Below the pieces are notes generated by a model that saw only the letters and a list, made by a program, of their open reading frames with translations, had not been told where the DNA came from and made no database searches. The translations under genes were made by a program, and so were the position numbers. DNA of 64,000 nucleotides from Streptomyces bacillaris (GTDB lineage Bacteria > Actinomycetota > Actinomycetes > Streptomycetales > Streptomycetaceae), in NCBI RefSeq assembly GCF_003268675.1, contig NZ_CP029378.1:2046001-2110000 (forward strand). Direction: 5' to 3'. Positions within the stretch are counted from its first letter, which is position 1; each line of letters starts with the position of its first letter. This document shows, piece after piece, positions 8,260 to 15,426 of the stretch.

Positions 8260-8727
8260 GTGATGGATTTCCTGGAACCGTCCGCCGGCGGATTCGCGGA
8301 CGACGACGAAGTGGCCGTGCGCCCCGGCCCCTGGTGGCGCCACACGCTGTGGGTGGTGGCCGTCACCGCCCTCGGGGTGGGTCTGGGCTGGGCCGGTTCG
8401 CTGTTCCGCCTCGGCCCCGACGACTACGGGCTGCTCGCCGCCGCCTCGGGTTCGCCCTGGGCCTACCTCGCCGTCTGGGCCGCCACCGGCCTGGCGGCGG
8501 CCGGTGTGCTGCGGGCGACGGCGGCGCGGGTGCCGATCCCCTCCCCCGGCACCATCTCCGTGATCCTCCTCGTCATCGGCACCCGCCTCTCCCTGGGCTG
8601 GCGCCCGGAGGCCCTGGAGGTCGCGGCCATGGCGGCGGGCGCGCTGGTGCTGGCGGGCATCTGGTCGGCCATCGCCCTGCGCGCCAACTCCGGTACGCGA
8701 GAGGCGGAAGGCTCCGGGGCGGCCTGA
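8260..8727 (+). CDS. Hypothetical membrane protein
   Basis: This 155-aa protein is not assigned to a family. It has an acidic N-terminus, then hydrophobic segments at roughly residues 30-50, 65-82, 95-110 and 122-142. The GTG at 8260 is directly followed by ATG 8263, and either could be the start. Codon use is typical of the neighbours. It follows the HxlR gene by 120 bp, a stretch in which I see nothing else. Confidence 0.7.
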   Translation: MMDFLEPSAGGFADDDEVAVRPGPWWRHTLWVVAVTALGVGLGWAGSLFRLGPDDYGLLAAASGSPWAYLAVWAATGLAAAGVLRATAARVPIPSPGTISVILLVIGTRLSLGWRPEALEVAAMAAGALVLAGIWSAIALRANSGTREAEGSGAA

Positions 8728-8779
8728 CGGGCACTCTGCCCCACCCCCGCCCCCGACGCTCAAGATCATCGGGTGCAGA

Positions 8780-9415
8780 ATGGCCTTTATGCCGATATCG
8801 AACGTTCCACGTACGGCTACGGCCGACGACGCCCCGGACATCAGCCGCACGCTCGCCCTCGCCTTCGACGACGACCCGATGATGCGCTGGTTCTTTCCCG
8901 AAGACGCTTCCCGTGAGGCGGCGTTGGGCCGCTACTTCACCACGCTCTTCACCCGGCAGTACGTCCACCACGGCGTGTGCGAGCGCACGGGGGCGGCTGC
9001 CGCGTTCTGGGTGGCGCCGGAGGCACAGGCCAAGGCCGTCCCGGACGCGGAGACCATCCAGGAGCTACGGAACATCCTGGGCGACCGGGCCGGGCTCTTC
9101 CGGGACGCCGTGGAGACGGCCGCCCGCCACACGCCCCAGGAACCCCACTGGTCCCTGGCGCTGATCGGCGCCGACCCCGCCGCCCAGGGCCAGGGACACG
9201 GGTCCCGGCTGCTCCGCTCGGGGCTGGCCAAGGCCGACGCGGCCGGGCAGCCCGTCTATCTGGAGTCCTCCAAGGCCTCCAACCTCCCGGTCTACGAGCA
9301 CTTCGGCTTCACCGTGCGCGAGGAGTTCGCCCTGCCGGGCGACGGCGCCCCGACCCTCTGGGGCATGTGGCGCGACCCGCGCGACTCCCACGGCCTTCGC
9401 GACCCGCGCGACTGA
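8780..9415 (+). CDS. GNAT-family N-acetyltransferase
   Basis: This 211-aa acetyl-CoA-dependent acetyltransferase has a clear GNAT core: motif A is LIGADPAAQGQGHGSRLL (pyrophosphate loop QGQGHG) and motif B is VYLESSKASNLPVYEHFGF. The length and the first half (DDDPMMRWFFPED) fit the large actinobacterial group with unknown small-molecule substrates. The start could be ATG 8780 or ATG 8789; neither has a strong ribosome site. The C-terminus ends in a duplicated HGLRDPRD-like tail. Confidence 0.9.
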   Translation: MAFMPISNVPRTATADDAPDISRTLALAFDDDPMMRWFFPEDASREAALGRYFTTLFTRQYVHHGVCERTGAAAAFWVAPEAQAKAVPDAETIQELRNILGDRAGLFRDAVETAARHTPQEPHWSLALIGADPAAQGQGHGSRLLRSGLAKADAAGQPVYLESSKASNLPVYEHFGFTVREEFALPGDGAPTLWGMWRDPRDSHGLRDPRD

Positions 9416-9431
9416 GAGGACGTACACCGCA

Positions 9432-9472
9432 CGGTTCTCGTCCAGGAATCGGACATTCCCGGACGAGAACCG
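9432..9472 (+). terminator. Inverted repeat downstream of the GNAT gene
   Basis: CGGTTCTCGTCC (9432-9443) and GGACGAGAACCG (9461-9472) are perfect 12-bp arms around a 17-nt loop, starting 16 nt after the acetyltransferase stop codon. It is a probable factor-independent terminator without a U-tract. Confidence 0.7.
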
Positions 9473-9645
9473 GACGGAGATCGCCCGGCCCGGAACGCCC
9501 CGCCCCCTCCAGCACGTCTCCCCTCACAGGAGACACTCAGGACAACCTGAACAGCACAGCAAGAACAGCACAGCCAGGACGGCAGCAAGGCGCACCAGGG
9601 CAGCAGGGCAAGCGAAGCAGCGAAGAAACGGGGGATCGAGGCACC

Positions 9646-10260
9646 ATGGCCAGGCCAGGACCCGGACGTGTCATCGCCGCGGGCGTCACCGCGACGGCGG
9701 CCCTGCTCGCACTCATCCACCTGCCGCCCCACATCCAGCCGTCCCCGCCCCGTACGACACCGTCCGCGAGCACCGCCGACACCACCGAACTGGCCCGGCT
9801 CGCCACGGACTACCTCCAGCAGCGGGCCGACATGCTCACGACCGCCCGGCCGACGGTGGAAGCGGCGAGCGGGAGCCTGCGGGCCACCCCCGCCATGGCC
9901 GCCCGCGCCCGCAGCGAGCTGACAGCACTGGCGGAGAAGGGCCGGCAGTACGAAGGCGTCGACGGCGGCTATACCAGGGCACGGGTCGACGTCGAAGTCA
10001 CCGGCGCGGACGTCACCGACCGTACGGCCACGCTCCGGCTCACCGACCACACCCGCCTCTACTTCTCGTCCACCCCGCAGCAGACCGAGGGCGACGCCCC
10101 GGATTGCGAGGAGTCGGCGCTCCCTCGCACGATGACGTTCGCCCGTGGGGCCGACGGCGGCTGGCTGCTCTCCTCCGACCGGGCCGAGGTGACCGGCGGG
10201 CCCCTGCCGACGACGGAGGTGGCCGAGGTGATCCACGCGGGCGGCCACCCGGCCCACTGA
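9646..10260 (+). CDS. Hypothetical secreted or membrane-anchored protein
   Basis: This 204-aa protein is of unrecognised family. An N-terminal hydrophobic segment (residues about 9-25, VIAAGVTATAALLALIHL) without an obvious cleavage site suggests a signal anchor, followed by a Pro/Ser/Thr linker and an alpha-beta domain. The ATG at 9646 follows GGGGGATCGAGG and begins the first stretch with protein-like composition in a much longer open frame. The 230 bp before it hold only a terminator and a low-complexity ACAGCA-rich stretch. Confidence 0.65.
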   Translation: MARPGPGRVIAAGVTATAALLALIHLPPHIQPSPPRTTPSASTADTTELARLATDYLQQRADMLTTARPTVEAASGSLRATPAMAARARSELTALAEKGRQYEGVDGGYTRARVDVEVTGADVTDRTATLRLTDHTRLYFSSTPQQTEGDAPDCEESALPRTMTFARGADGGWLLSSDRAEVTGGPLPTTEVAEVIHAGGHPAH

Positions 10261-10354
10261 GTACGCCGACTCCCCCACCCTGAGTACGAGCCCCCTGCGC
10301 CGCCCGTCCCCGGCCGTGCGAGAGTTCACCCCGCGGGGCCGGGGAGGGCTCCGC

Positions 10355-10567
10355 ATGATGGTCGTCGACATACGCGATGGGGTGGGGCAGGCCGTGGATC
10401 TCTTCGATGCGGAGTTGGGCGGCGGGCGGGACGAGCCCGAGGCGGGCGAGGGGCGCGGCTGCTCCACGGCCACGCTGGTGACCGTCGGGATCTTCCTGCT
10501 GCTGGCGGTGCTGATCCACACGTTCTTCGGGTGGGTGGGGGACCTGTTCTCCGCCGTGTTCTCGTAG
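10355..10567 (+). CDS. Small single-pass membrane protein, hypothetical
   Basis: This 70-aa protein has an acidic, Gly-rich N-terminal half and one C-terminal membrane helix (ATLVTVGIFLLLAVLIH). The ATG at 10355 is preceded by GGGAGGG at 6 nt, which decides the start over an earlier in-frame ATG at 10316. No family was recognised. Confidence 0.7.
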   Translation: MMVVDIRDGVGQAVDLFDAELGGGRDEPEAGEGRGCSTATLVTVGIFLLLAVLIHTFFGWVGDLFSAVFS

Positions 10568-10620
10568 GAGTTCCCGCAGAACCCGCGAGAGTTCCGGCAG
10601 GGACAGGCCCCTCGGTCGCG

Positions 10621-11616
10621 TCAGCCGCGCCGCCGCTCCTCCACCGCGATCCGGGTGTCCTCCGCGATCAGGTCGCCGTTGATCGCGGCGCCCGCCATCA
10701 GACCGGCCGCGGCGGCGCCGATGACCTGTTCGGTGAGGCGGGTGACGTTGCCCGCGGCCCAGACCCCGGGGACCTCCGTCGCGCCGACCGGGTCGGTGGG
10801 GACGTACGTACCGATCACCTCACCGCCCATCTCCTGCGGGACCGCCGCCAGGCCGAGCGACTCCAGCACGGCCGAGCGGGCGGTGAAACGGGCCTGCACC
10901 ACGACGGCCTCGCGCGGGATCACCCGGCCGCCCGCCAGACGTACGCCGGTGAGCCGGTCGTCCGTGACCTCCAGCCCCTCCACTTCGCCGTCCACCACGG
11001 CCACCCCGCGCGCGGCGAGCTGCTCGTACTCCTCGTCCGTCGGCTCCGGGCCCGTGTGGCGGAAGAGGGTGACGTCGTCGCTCCACTGCCGCCACATCAG
11101 CGCCTGATGTACGGCGAGGGGGCCGACGGACAGCACCCCGACCGGGCGGTCCGCCACCTCGCGCCCGTGGCAGTACGGGCAGTGCAGCACCTCCCGCCCC
11201 CAGCGCTCCGCCAGCCCCGGTACGGGCGGCAGCTCGTCCACGAGCCCCGTCGTCACCAGGAGCCTGCGCGCCTCCACCGAGGAGCCGTCCTCCAGCGCGA
11301 CGCGGAAGCCGCCGTCCTCCGGCAGCCGCTCGGCCGAGGCCACCCGGCCCCCGGCGATCTCCCCGCCGTACCCGGTCACCTCGCCCCGGCCGATCGCCAG
11401 CAGCTCCCCGGGCGGGGTCGACTCCCGGCCCAGGTAGTTGTGGACATGCGACGCGGGCGCGTTACGGGGCTCCCCCGCGTCGATCACCAGCACCGAGCGC
11501 CGGGCCCGCGCCAGGGTGAGCGCCCCGCTGAGCCCGGCCGCCCCGCCGCCCACGACCACCACGTCGTACCGCCGCCGCTGTGCCTGCCGCTGTTCCATGT
11601 CGTTCCTGCCCTCCAT
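10621..11616 (-). CDS. FAD-dependent CxxC oxidoreductase, probable dithiol oxidase-like
   Basis: This 331-aa cytoplasmic flavoprotein has a thioredoxin-reductase-like architecture. The FAD-binding motif is YDVVVVGGGAAGLSGALTLARA, the redox disulphide is CPYCHG and the C-terminal FAD motif is GVWAAGNVT. The usual NADPH-domain signatures of thioredoxin reductase (GxGxxA/S and HRRxxxR) are missing: the region reads LSVGPLAVHQA and FRHTG. CPYCHG together with a degenerate NADPH site recalls the dithiol oxidases (GliT/HlmI type), which use oxygen. The start at 11616 is set by an excellent ribosome site, GGAGGTGATC, 4 nt before the ATG. Confidence 0.88.
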   Translation of the reverse strand: MEGRNDMEQRQAQRRRYDVVVVGGGAAGLSGALTLARARRSVLVIDAGEPRNAPASHVHNYLGRESTPPGELLAIGRGEVTGYGGEIAGGRVASAERLPEDGGFRVALEDGSSVEARRLLVTTGLVDELPPVPGLAERWGREVLHCPYCHGREVADRPVGVLSVGPLAVHQALMWRQWSDDVTLFRHTGPEPTDEEYEQLAARGVAVVDGEVEGLEVTDDRLTGVRLAGGRVIPREAVVVQARFTARSAVLESLGLAAVPQEMGGEVIGTYVPTDPVGATEVPGVWAAGNVTRLTEQVIGAAAAGLMAGAAINGDLIAEDTRIAVEERRRG

Positions 11617-11659
11617 GCGGATCACCTCCATGTGGTGCCGATGGTGCGCGCGGCCCGGC

Positions 11660-11691
11660 AGGAACGACAAACCTCATTGCCGGAACGGCAA
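11660..11691. promoter_or_regulatory. Repeat/palindrome pair upstream of the CxxC flavoprotein gene
   Basis: TTGCCGGAACGGCAA (11677-11691) is a perfect inverted repeat. A direct repeat GGAACGACAAAC/GGAACGGCAAAC spans 11661-11692. Both lie in the 77-bp promoter region of the flavoprotein gene and may be an operator. Confidence 0.4.
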
Positions 11692-11693
11692 AC

Positions 11694-12107
11694 TCACCCG
11701 AGCGTGAACTCGCACCACACGATCTTGCCGGGGTTCCGCTCCGCCACGCCCCACTTGTCCGCCAGCGCGGAGACCAGAAGCAGCCCCCGGCCGCCCTCCT
11801 CCTCCACACCGGGCAGCCCGTCCGCCATCCGCACCTCGCCGTCACCGCTGTCGTGCAGCTCGATCCGGAGCGCCGCCTCCAGCCGCTCCAGAGAGATCTT
11901 GACCCGGAATCCGCGCCCCGGCGGAACGCCGTGCCGGAGGGCGTTGGTCGCCAGCTCGGTCACGCAGAGCAGCATGTCGTAGGCGCGTTCCTCGCACCCC
12001 CACTCGATCAGCGCCTTGCGGGTGAACTTACGTACGACCGGGACCGAGCTGCGGTCGCGGCAGTAGAAGTTCGTGCGGAGGTAGGGGGGTTGGGTTGTCT
12101 CGTTCAT
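11694..12107 (-). CDS. ATP-binding anti-sigma/RsbW-like regulatory protein
   Basis: This 137-aa protein has the HATPase_c_2 (GHKL) fold: N-box LLCVTELATNALRHG, G1 box ELHDSGDGE and G2 box GRGLLLVSALADKWG. The ATG at 12107 begins MNETTQPPYL; the frame is open further upstream but lacks homology character. In Streptomyces such single-domain proteins are usually encoded next to XRE/DUF5753 and DUF397 genes, as here, and are thought to act with them in developmental or regulatory circuits. The exact partner is unproven. Confidence 0.9.
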   Translation of the reverse strand: MNETTQPPYLRTNFYCRDRSSVPVVRKFTRKALIEWGCEERAYDMLLCVTELATNALRHGVPPGRGFRVKISLERLEAALRIELHDSGDGEVRMADGLPGVEEEGGRGLLLVSALADKWGVAERNPGKIVWCEFTLG

Positions 12108-12218
12108 GCCTTCACGCTCACACACCGTGACTAGGGTGGAGCAGAGCGGAGGGTCGTACATCGCATCTGTACGACTCTTGACGGGTCGAAGTGGCACGAG
12201 GCCGGGGAGAGCCATCGC

Positions 12219-13247
12219 ATGCAACCAGGAAAGCGAAACAGGCGAGTCAGTTCGTGGCATGTCATCGGGGCACAGCTCGCCCACTTCCGCAAACAGGCGG
12301 GGCTGACGCAGCCGGCTCTGGCCGAGCAGCTAGGCGTAGGCGAGGACACCATCGCCTCCATCGAGCAGGGGCGCCGGTCGCTCAAGCTGGACTTCGCCAT
12401 CGAGCTGGACGAACTGCTCGGAACCAAGGGCGCGTTAGAGGTAGCGGTAACGAAGGTCCCGAAGAAAGAGCGGTATCTGGTGCTCTCCCAGGATTACGTG
12501 GACTACGAGCAAGACGCGGTGAGCCTGTTCTGGTACGAGACTCAGCTCATTCCAGGGATCCTCCAGACGGAGGCGTACGCGCGTCTCGTTTTCTCCTGCC
12601 ACTACCCGCCCCTGGAAGCGGACGTGATCGAGGAGCGAGTCGCCATACGGCTCGACCGACAGAAGCTGCTGGAACGGAAGCCTCGGCCGATCCTGCACTT
12701 CATCCTCGAAGAGAGCATCCTGTACAGCGAATTGGGCGACCCCGAAACCACGCGTGACCAGCTTCTCCACCTGCGGCGCTGCATGGATCTGCCGTTCGTC
12801 ACCATTCAGATCATGCCGCGGAAGACTCCCAAACACGCTGGTCTCGCAGGGCCACTGGTCCTGCTGGAGACGCAGGATCACGATCAACTCGCGTACGCCG
12901 AAATGCACCTGCGAGCCGAGCTGTACGACGATCCAGCCCACGTCAGCGCCCTCATGCAGAAATATGGGATGCTGCGTTCCCAGGCGCTCACCGTTGAGAA
13001 GAGCGTCCGGCTACTCGACGCACTGCTCGCCGCTCTGCTTGGAGAGACATGTCCCGCGCAGCACACCTGGCCCCAGGCCGCACCACCCTCCACTGGTTCA
13101 AGTCCAGCCACAGCAGCGACCAGGGCGGCGCCTGCATCGAAGTCGCCTACGACTGGCACAAGTCCAGCTACAGCAACGGTGACGGCGGCAACTGCATCGA
13201 AGTCGCCGCCCACCCCGCCGCCGTCCACATCCGCGACTCCAAGGTGA
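12219..13247 (+). CDS. XRE-family regulator with DUF5753 domain, C-terminally extended
   Basis: This helix-turn-helix regulator has its HTH at residues about 16-70 (AHFRKQAGLTQPALAEQLGV, TIASIEQGRR). A DUF5753 domain follows to about residue 276 (WYETQLIPGILQTEAYAR; LEESILYSELG; VTIQIMPRKT). ATG 12219 has GGAGAG at 8 nt. The frame continues 66 residues past the usual end as a Ser/Thr/Pro/Ala-rich tail. That tail is simply another reading frame of the DUF397 gene, overlapping it by 199 nt. In relatives the two genes overlap only by a few bases or are adjacent, so a lost stop codon or frameshift near 13045 is likely. It is divergent from the ATP-binding protein gene. Confidence 0.88.
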   Translation: MQPGKRNRRVSSWHVIGAQLAHFRKQAGLTQPALAEQLGVGEDTIASIEQGRRSLKLDFAIELDELLGTKGALEVAVTKVPKKERYLVLSQDYVDYEQDAVSLFWYETQLIPGILQTEAYARLVFSCHYPPLEADVIEERVAIRLDRQKLLERKPRPILHFILEESILYSELGDPETTRDQLLHLRRCMDLPFVTIQIMPRKTPKHAGLAGPLVLLETQDHDQLAYAEMHLRAELYDDPAHVSALMQKYGMLRSQALTVEKSVRLLDALLAALLGETCPAQHTWPQAAPPSTGSSPATAATRAAPASKSPTTGTSPATATVTAATASKSPPTPPPSTSATPR

Positions 13248-13318
13248 CCGACGGGCCCGTCCTCACCGTCGAGCCCGCCGCCTGGGGCGCCTTCGTGCGG
13301 AGCGGCACCGCTCTCTGA
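13049..13318 (+). CDS. DUF397 protein with a duplicated N-terminal motif
   Basis: This 89-aa protein has the DUF397 signature twice in tandem (WFKSSHSSDQGGACIEVA, then WHKSSYSNGDGGNCIEVA), followed by the normal second half HIRDSKVTDGPVLTVEPAAWGAFV. Typical members are about 60-70 aa with one copy. ATG 13049 has GGAGAG just upstream, embedded in the XRE gene, which it overlaps out of frame. In characterised Streptomyces systems DUF397 proteins work with the neighbouring XRE regulator. Confidence 0.9.
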   Translation: MSRAAHLAPGRTTLHWFKSSHSSDQGGACIEVAYDWHKSSYSNGDGGNCIEVAAHPAAVHIRDSKVTDGPVLTVEPAAWGAFVRSGTAL

Positions 13319-13333
13319 CGCACACCACCGCGC

Positions 13334-13371
13334 CCGCCCCGCCCCCGGCATCTCGGCCGGAAGCGGGGCGG
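13334..13371. terminator. Terminator between DUF397 gene and small secreted protein gene
   Basis: CCGCCCCGC (13334-13342) pairs with GCGGGGCGG (13363-13371), with an inner CCGG/CCGG pairing. It lies between two convergent genes. Confidence 0.6.
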
Positions 13372-13395
13372 TTCTCATGAGCGGCGCGGCACGGC

Positions 13396-13638
13396 CTAGT
13401 ACCGCACCCACAGCTCGTACACGCCCGGCTGCGCCGCGAACGGCTGACAGATGAAGAGCGGGCTCCATATGTGGGCGGCGGCACCGACCGCCCCGGCGGC
13501 CCGGCAGTCCGCCTGGGACGCGTAGTGGCCGCGGATGGTGTAGCCGCCGCCCACGGCCGACACGGTGGAGGCGGCGCCGAGGGCCATCGCGGCCGCCGCC
13601 ACAGCGGTGACCGCGATGGTGGTGATACGTCTGCGCAT
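13396..13638 (-). CDS. Small secreted protein, hypothetical
   Basis: This 80-aa protein has a Sec signal peptide (MRRRITTIAVTAVAAAAMALG, cleavage probably after VSA near residue 28). The mature chain of about 52 aa contains two Cys (ADCRAAG; FICQPF) that could form one disulphide. It resembles the many short secreted Streptomyces proteins of unknown role. CGGAG lies 8 nt before the ATG. A DasR-like operator lies about 120 bp upstream. Confidence 0.75.
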   Translation of the reverse strand: MRRRITTIAVTAVAAAAMALGAASTVSAVGGGYTIRGHYASQADCRAAGAVGAAAHIWSPLFICQPFAAQPGVYELWVRY

Positions 13639-13753
13639 GTCGGTAACTCCGTTTCCAGTCGACGCACATGACTGTGCACCAATGAAGGGGTAGAGCCGAT
13701 CCGATCGGCGCGCGCCGCCGAGAGAAGCTAGCGAGCGGCGAGCCCGCGCACAA

Positions 13754-13769
13754 TAGGTCTAGACCAATA
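13754..13769. promoter_or_regulatory. DasR-like (dre) element
   Basis: AGGTCTAGACCA (13755-13766) matches the core of the DasR responsive element (ACTGGTCTAGACCACT type) in 11 of 12 positions and contains the perfect palindrome GGTCTAGACC. It lies upstream of the small secreted protein gene (start 13638) and downstream of the AraC-type gene (stop 13814). Confidence 0.55.
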
Positions 13770-13813
13770 AGACCTCGCATATGCCCCTTGGCCGTGAACA
13801 TGCGCATCGCCGA

Positions 13814-14719
13814 CTAGCGGCCCGGCTCGCGCTCCAGCCGCTCCACCCGCTCCACCGGGATCCACAGCTCCGCCGCCGCACGCCTCCCCTCCTCGTACAA
13901 CCGCACGCTCAGGATCTCCGGGCCGGGCCGGGAGGCGTACGGGTTCGAGGGGAACCACTGGGTGAAGACGTCCCGCCAGAGGTACTGGAGGGCCTGCGGG
14001 AACTCCCCGTCGTTCGTGAAGACCGCCCAGGCACCGGCCGGTACGGGCAGGGAGTCCAAGCCCTCCTCCGTGCCCTCGTCCGAGGGCTCCGGGCCCGTCA
14101 CCACGCCGTGGTAGTAGTCGAGTTCGGTGCCCTCCGCCCGGCTCGGGTCGAGCTGGTCGCTCACGCCGACCAGCCCGGCCGGCTCCTGGTCGGAGAGGGC
14201 CGCGATGCGCTCCAGCTCCTCCCGCCCGATAGAGCGGATGAACTCCGCGATGGCCGGATTCGGCCCCTCATGGATCAGGGGTACGCGGGCCCTCCTCCCC
14301 ACCACCCGGAACTCCCCCTTCTCCACCAGCCTGTAGTTCATGGCACTGCTCCCTTCGACGACGAGCCGGAAGGTCAGGCGTTGCTGGGACCGCAGAACCG
14401 CGCCGGTCCGCCGGGCCTCGCCGGGGCCGATGCCGTGCACGGCCCGGAACGCGCGGGCAAAGCCCTCCCCCGTGTCGTAGCCGTAGCGCACGGCCACCTC
14501 CAGGAGCGTGCGGTCGGGGTGCCCGAGGACCTCGGCGCCCGCGACGGTCATCCGGCGTCGGCGGATGTACTCCGCCAGCGGGACGCCCGCCAGTGCGGAG
14601 AACATCCGGCGGAAGTGGTACTCCGAGGTCGTCGCGGTCCGCGCGAGGTCCGCGACCTCGATGCGCTCACCGAGGTGCGACTCGATGTACTCCATGGCCT
14701 CGTTCAGTCGTTCCAGCAA
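13814..14719 (-). CDS. AraC-family regulator with GyrI-like ligand-binding domain
   Basis: This 301-aa regulator has two AraC helix-turn-helix motifs in the first 110 residues (IEVADLARTATTSEYHFRRMFSALAG; LLEVAVRYGYDTGEGFARAFRAVHGIGPGEAR). A GyrI-like/SOUL-type effector domain follows (MNYRLVEKGEFRVVGRRARVPL ... ELWIPVE). This matches the Rob/MarA-BmrR-type layout in which the C-terminal domain binds small lipophilic ligands. No transporter lies next to it, so the targets are unknown. Confidence 0.92.
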   Translation of the reverse strand: MLERLNEAMEYIESHLGERIEVADLARTATTSEYHFRRMFSALAGVPLAEYIRRRRMTVAGAEVLGHPDRTLLEVAVRYGYDTGEGFARAFRAVHGIGPGEARRTGAVLRSQQRLTFRLVVEGSSAMNYRLVEKGEFRVVGRRARVPLIHEGPNPAIAEFIRSIGREELERIAALSDQEPAGLVGVSDQLDPSRAEGTELDYYHGVVTGPEPSDEGTEEGLDSLPVPAGAWAVFTNDGEFPQALQYLWRDVFTQWFPSNPYASRPGPEILSVRLYEEGRRAAAELWIPVERVERLEREPGR

Positions 14720-14854
14720 CCTTGCCTCCTGTTTCTCCTGCCTTCCTCCGTCCGTCCACCGTAGGAAGCGGCCGGGCTGCCGGACCCGACCGTTCCGCGC
14801 CCGGATCGGTCGGGGTCGTGGCCCCCGGCTCCCGTACGTGACCGGGCGGGCATG

Positions 14855-14898
14855 CGAAAGGGCGGCCCACCGGATCTTCCCGGTGGGCCGCCCTTTCG
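14855..14898 (-). terminator. Strong terminator downstream of small secreted protein gene
   Basis: A perfect 19-bp stem, CGAAAGGGCGGCCCACCGG (14855-14873) with its complement at 14880-14898, and a 6-nt loop. It starts 20 nt past the stop codon of the gene at 14918. Confidence 0.9.
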
Positions 14899-14917
14899 TG
14901 TGCCGGTGGTCGTCGGC

Positions 14918-15151
14918 TCAGCTGAAACGGGCCTCGGAGAGGGTCGTGGTCACCGTGCCGGCGGTGGAGGAGGCCGTGTCCGCCGCACCGTCGACCACCT
15001 TGCCGAGGTCCCCGATCTGGTCCAGCGCACCCAGGCTGACCGGCGGCTCGGCCGCGTGGGCGGTGTCCCCGCCTCCGGGGTGCGGGGAGATCGCGGCGAT
15101 GACCGCTCCGGTGGCGAGAGTGACGACGGCGAGAACGCTTCGCTTCTTCAT
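14918..15151 (-). CDS. Small secreted protein, hypothetical
   Basis: This 77-aa protein has a signal peptide (KKRSVLAVVTLATGAVIAAI) and a probable cleavage site after AHA near residue 33. The mature peptide of about 44 residues is rich in Gly, Ala, Thr and Ser (LGALDQIGDLGKVVDGAADT). No Cys is present. A perfect terminator follows. The ribosome site is weak. The 275 bp upstream (15152-15426) contain only a short direct repeat GCCGACCGCGGG and no recognisable gene. Confidence 0.7.
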   Translation of the reverse strand: MKKRSVLAVVTLATGAVIAAISPHPGGGDTAHAAEPPVSLGALDQIGDLGKVVDGAADTASSTAGTVTTTLSEARFS

Positions 15152-15426
15152 GCCGTGTCCAACGGCTCAGCCCCCGGAAAGGGCACGCCCCGAATTTCCG
15201 GGGACGCCGACCGCGGGTTTCCGGAGGTGCCGACCGCGGGCTCACCAGACCACGACGCTTCCGTCCGCCCGGCGCACCTCCCCCGCCGCCGGCACCGTGC
15301 AAGAAGCGCCGACGAGGAGCACGCCCGGGTGCCCAGCGTCTCTCACTCAGCTTCAGGGACGGGTACCCGTCCCCCGGCCGTCACCGAGGCCGGGGCGCCG
15401 GGGGGCAGGCTCCAGCAGGCCGGGCG

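Noticed and set aside
9537-9806. Minus-strand open frame opposite the gene at 9646
   Set aside because: Antisense to a plausible exported protein, with no ribosome site or homology character.
12108-12284. N-terminal extension of the ATP-binding protein to 12284
   Set aside because: It would overlap the divergent XRE promoter and start codon and has no GHKL similarity; ATG 12107 fits the family.
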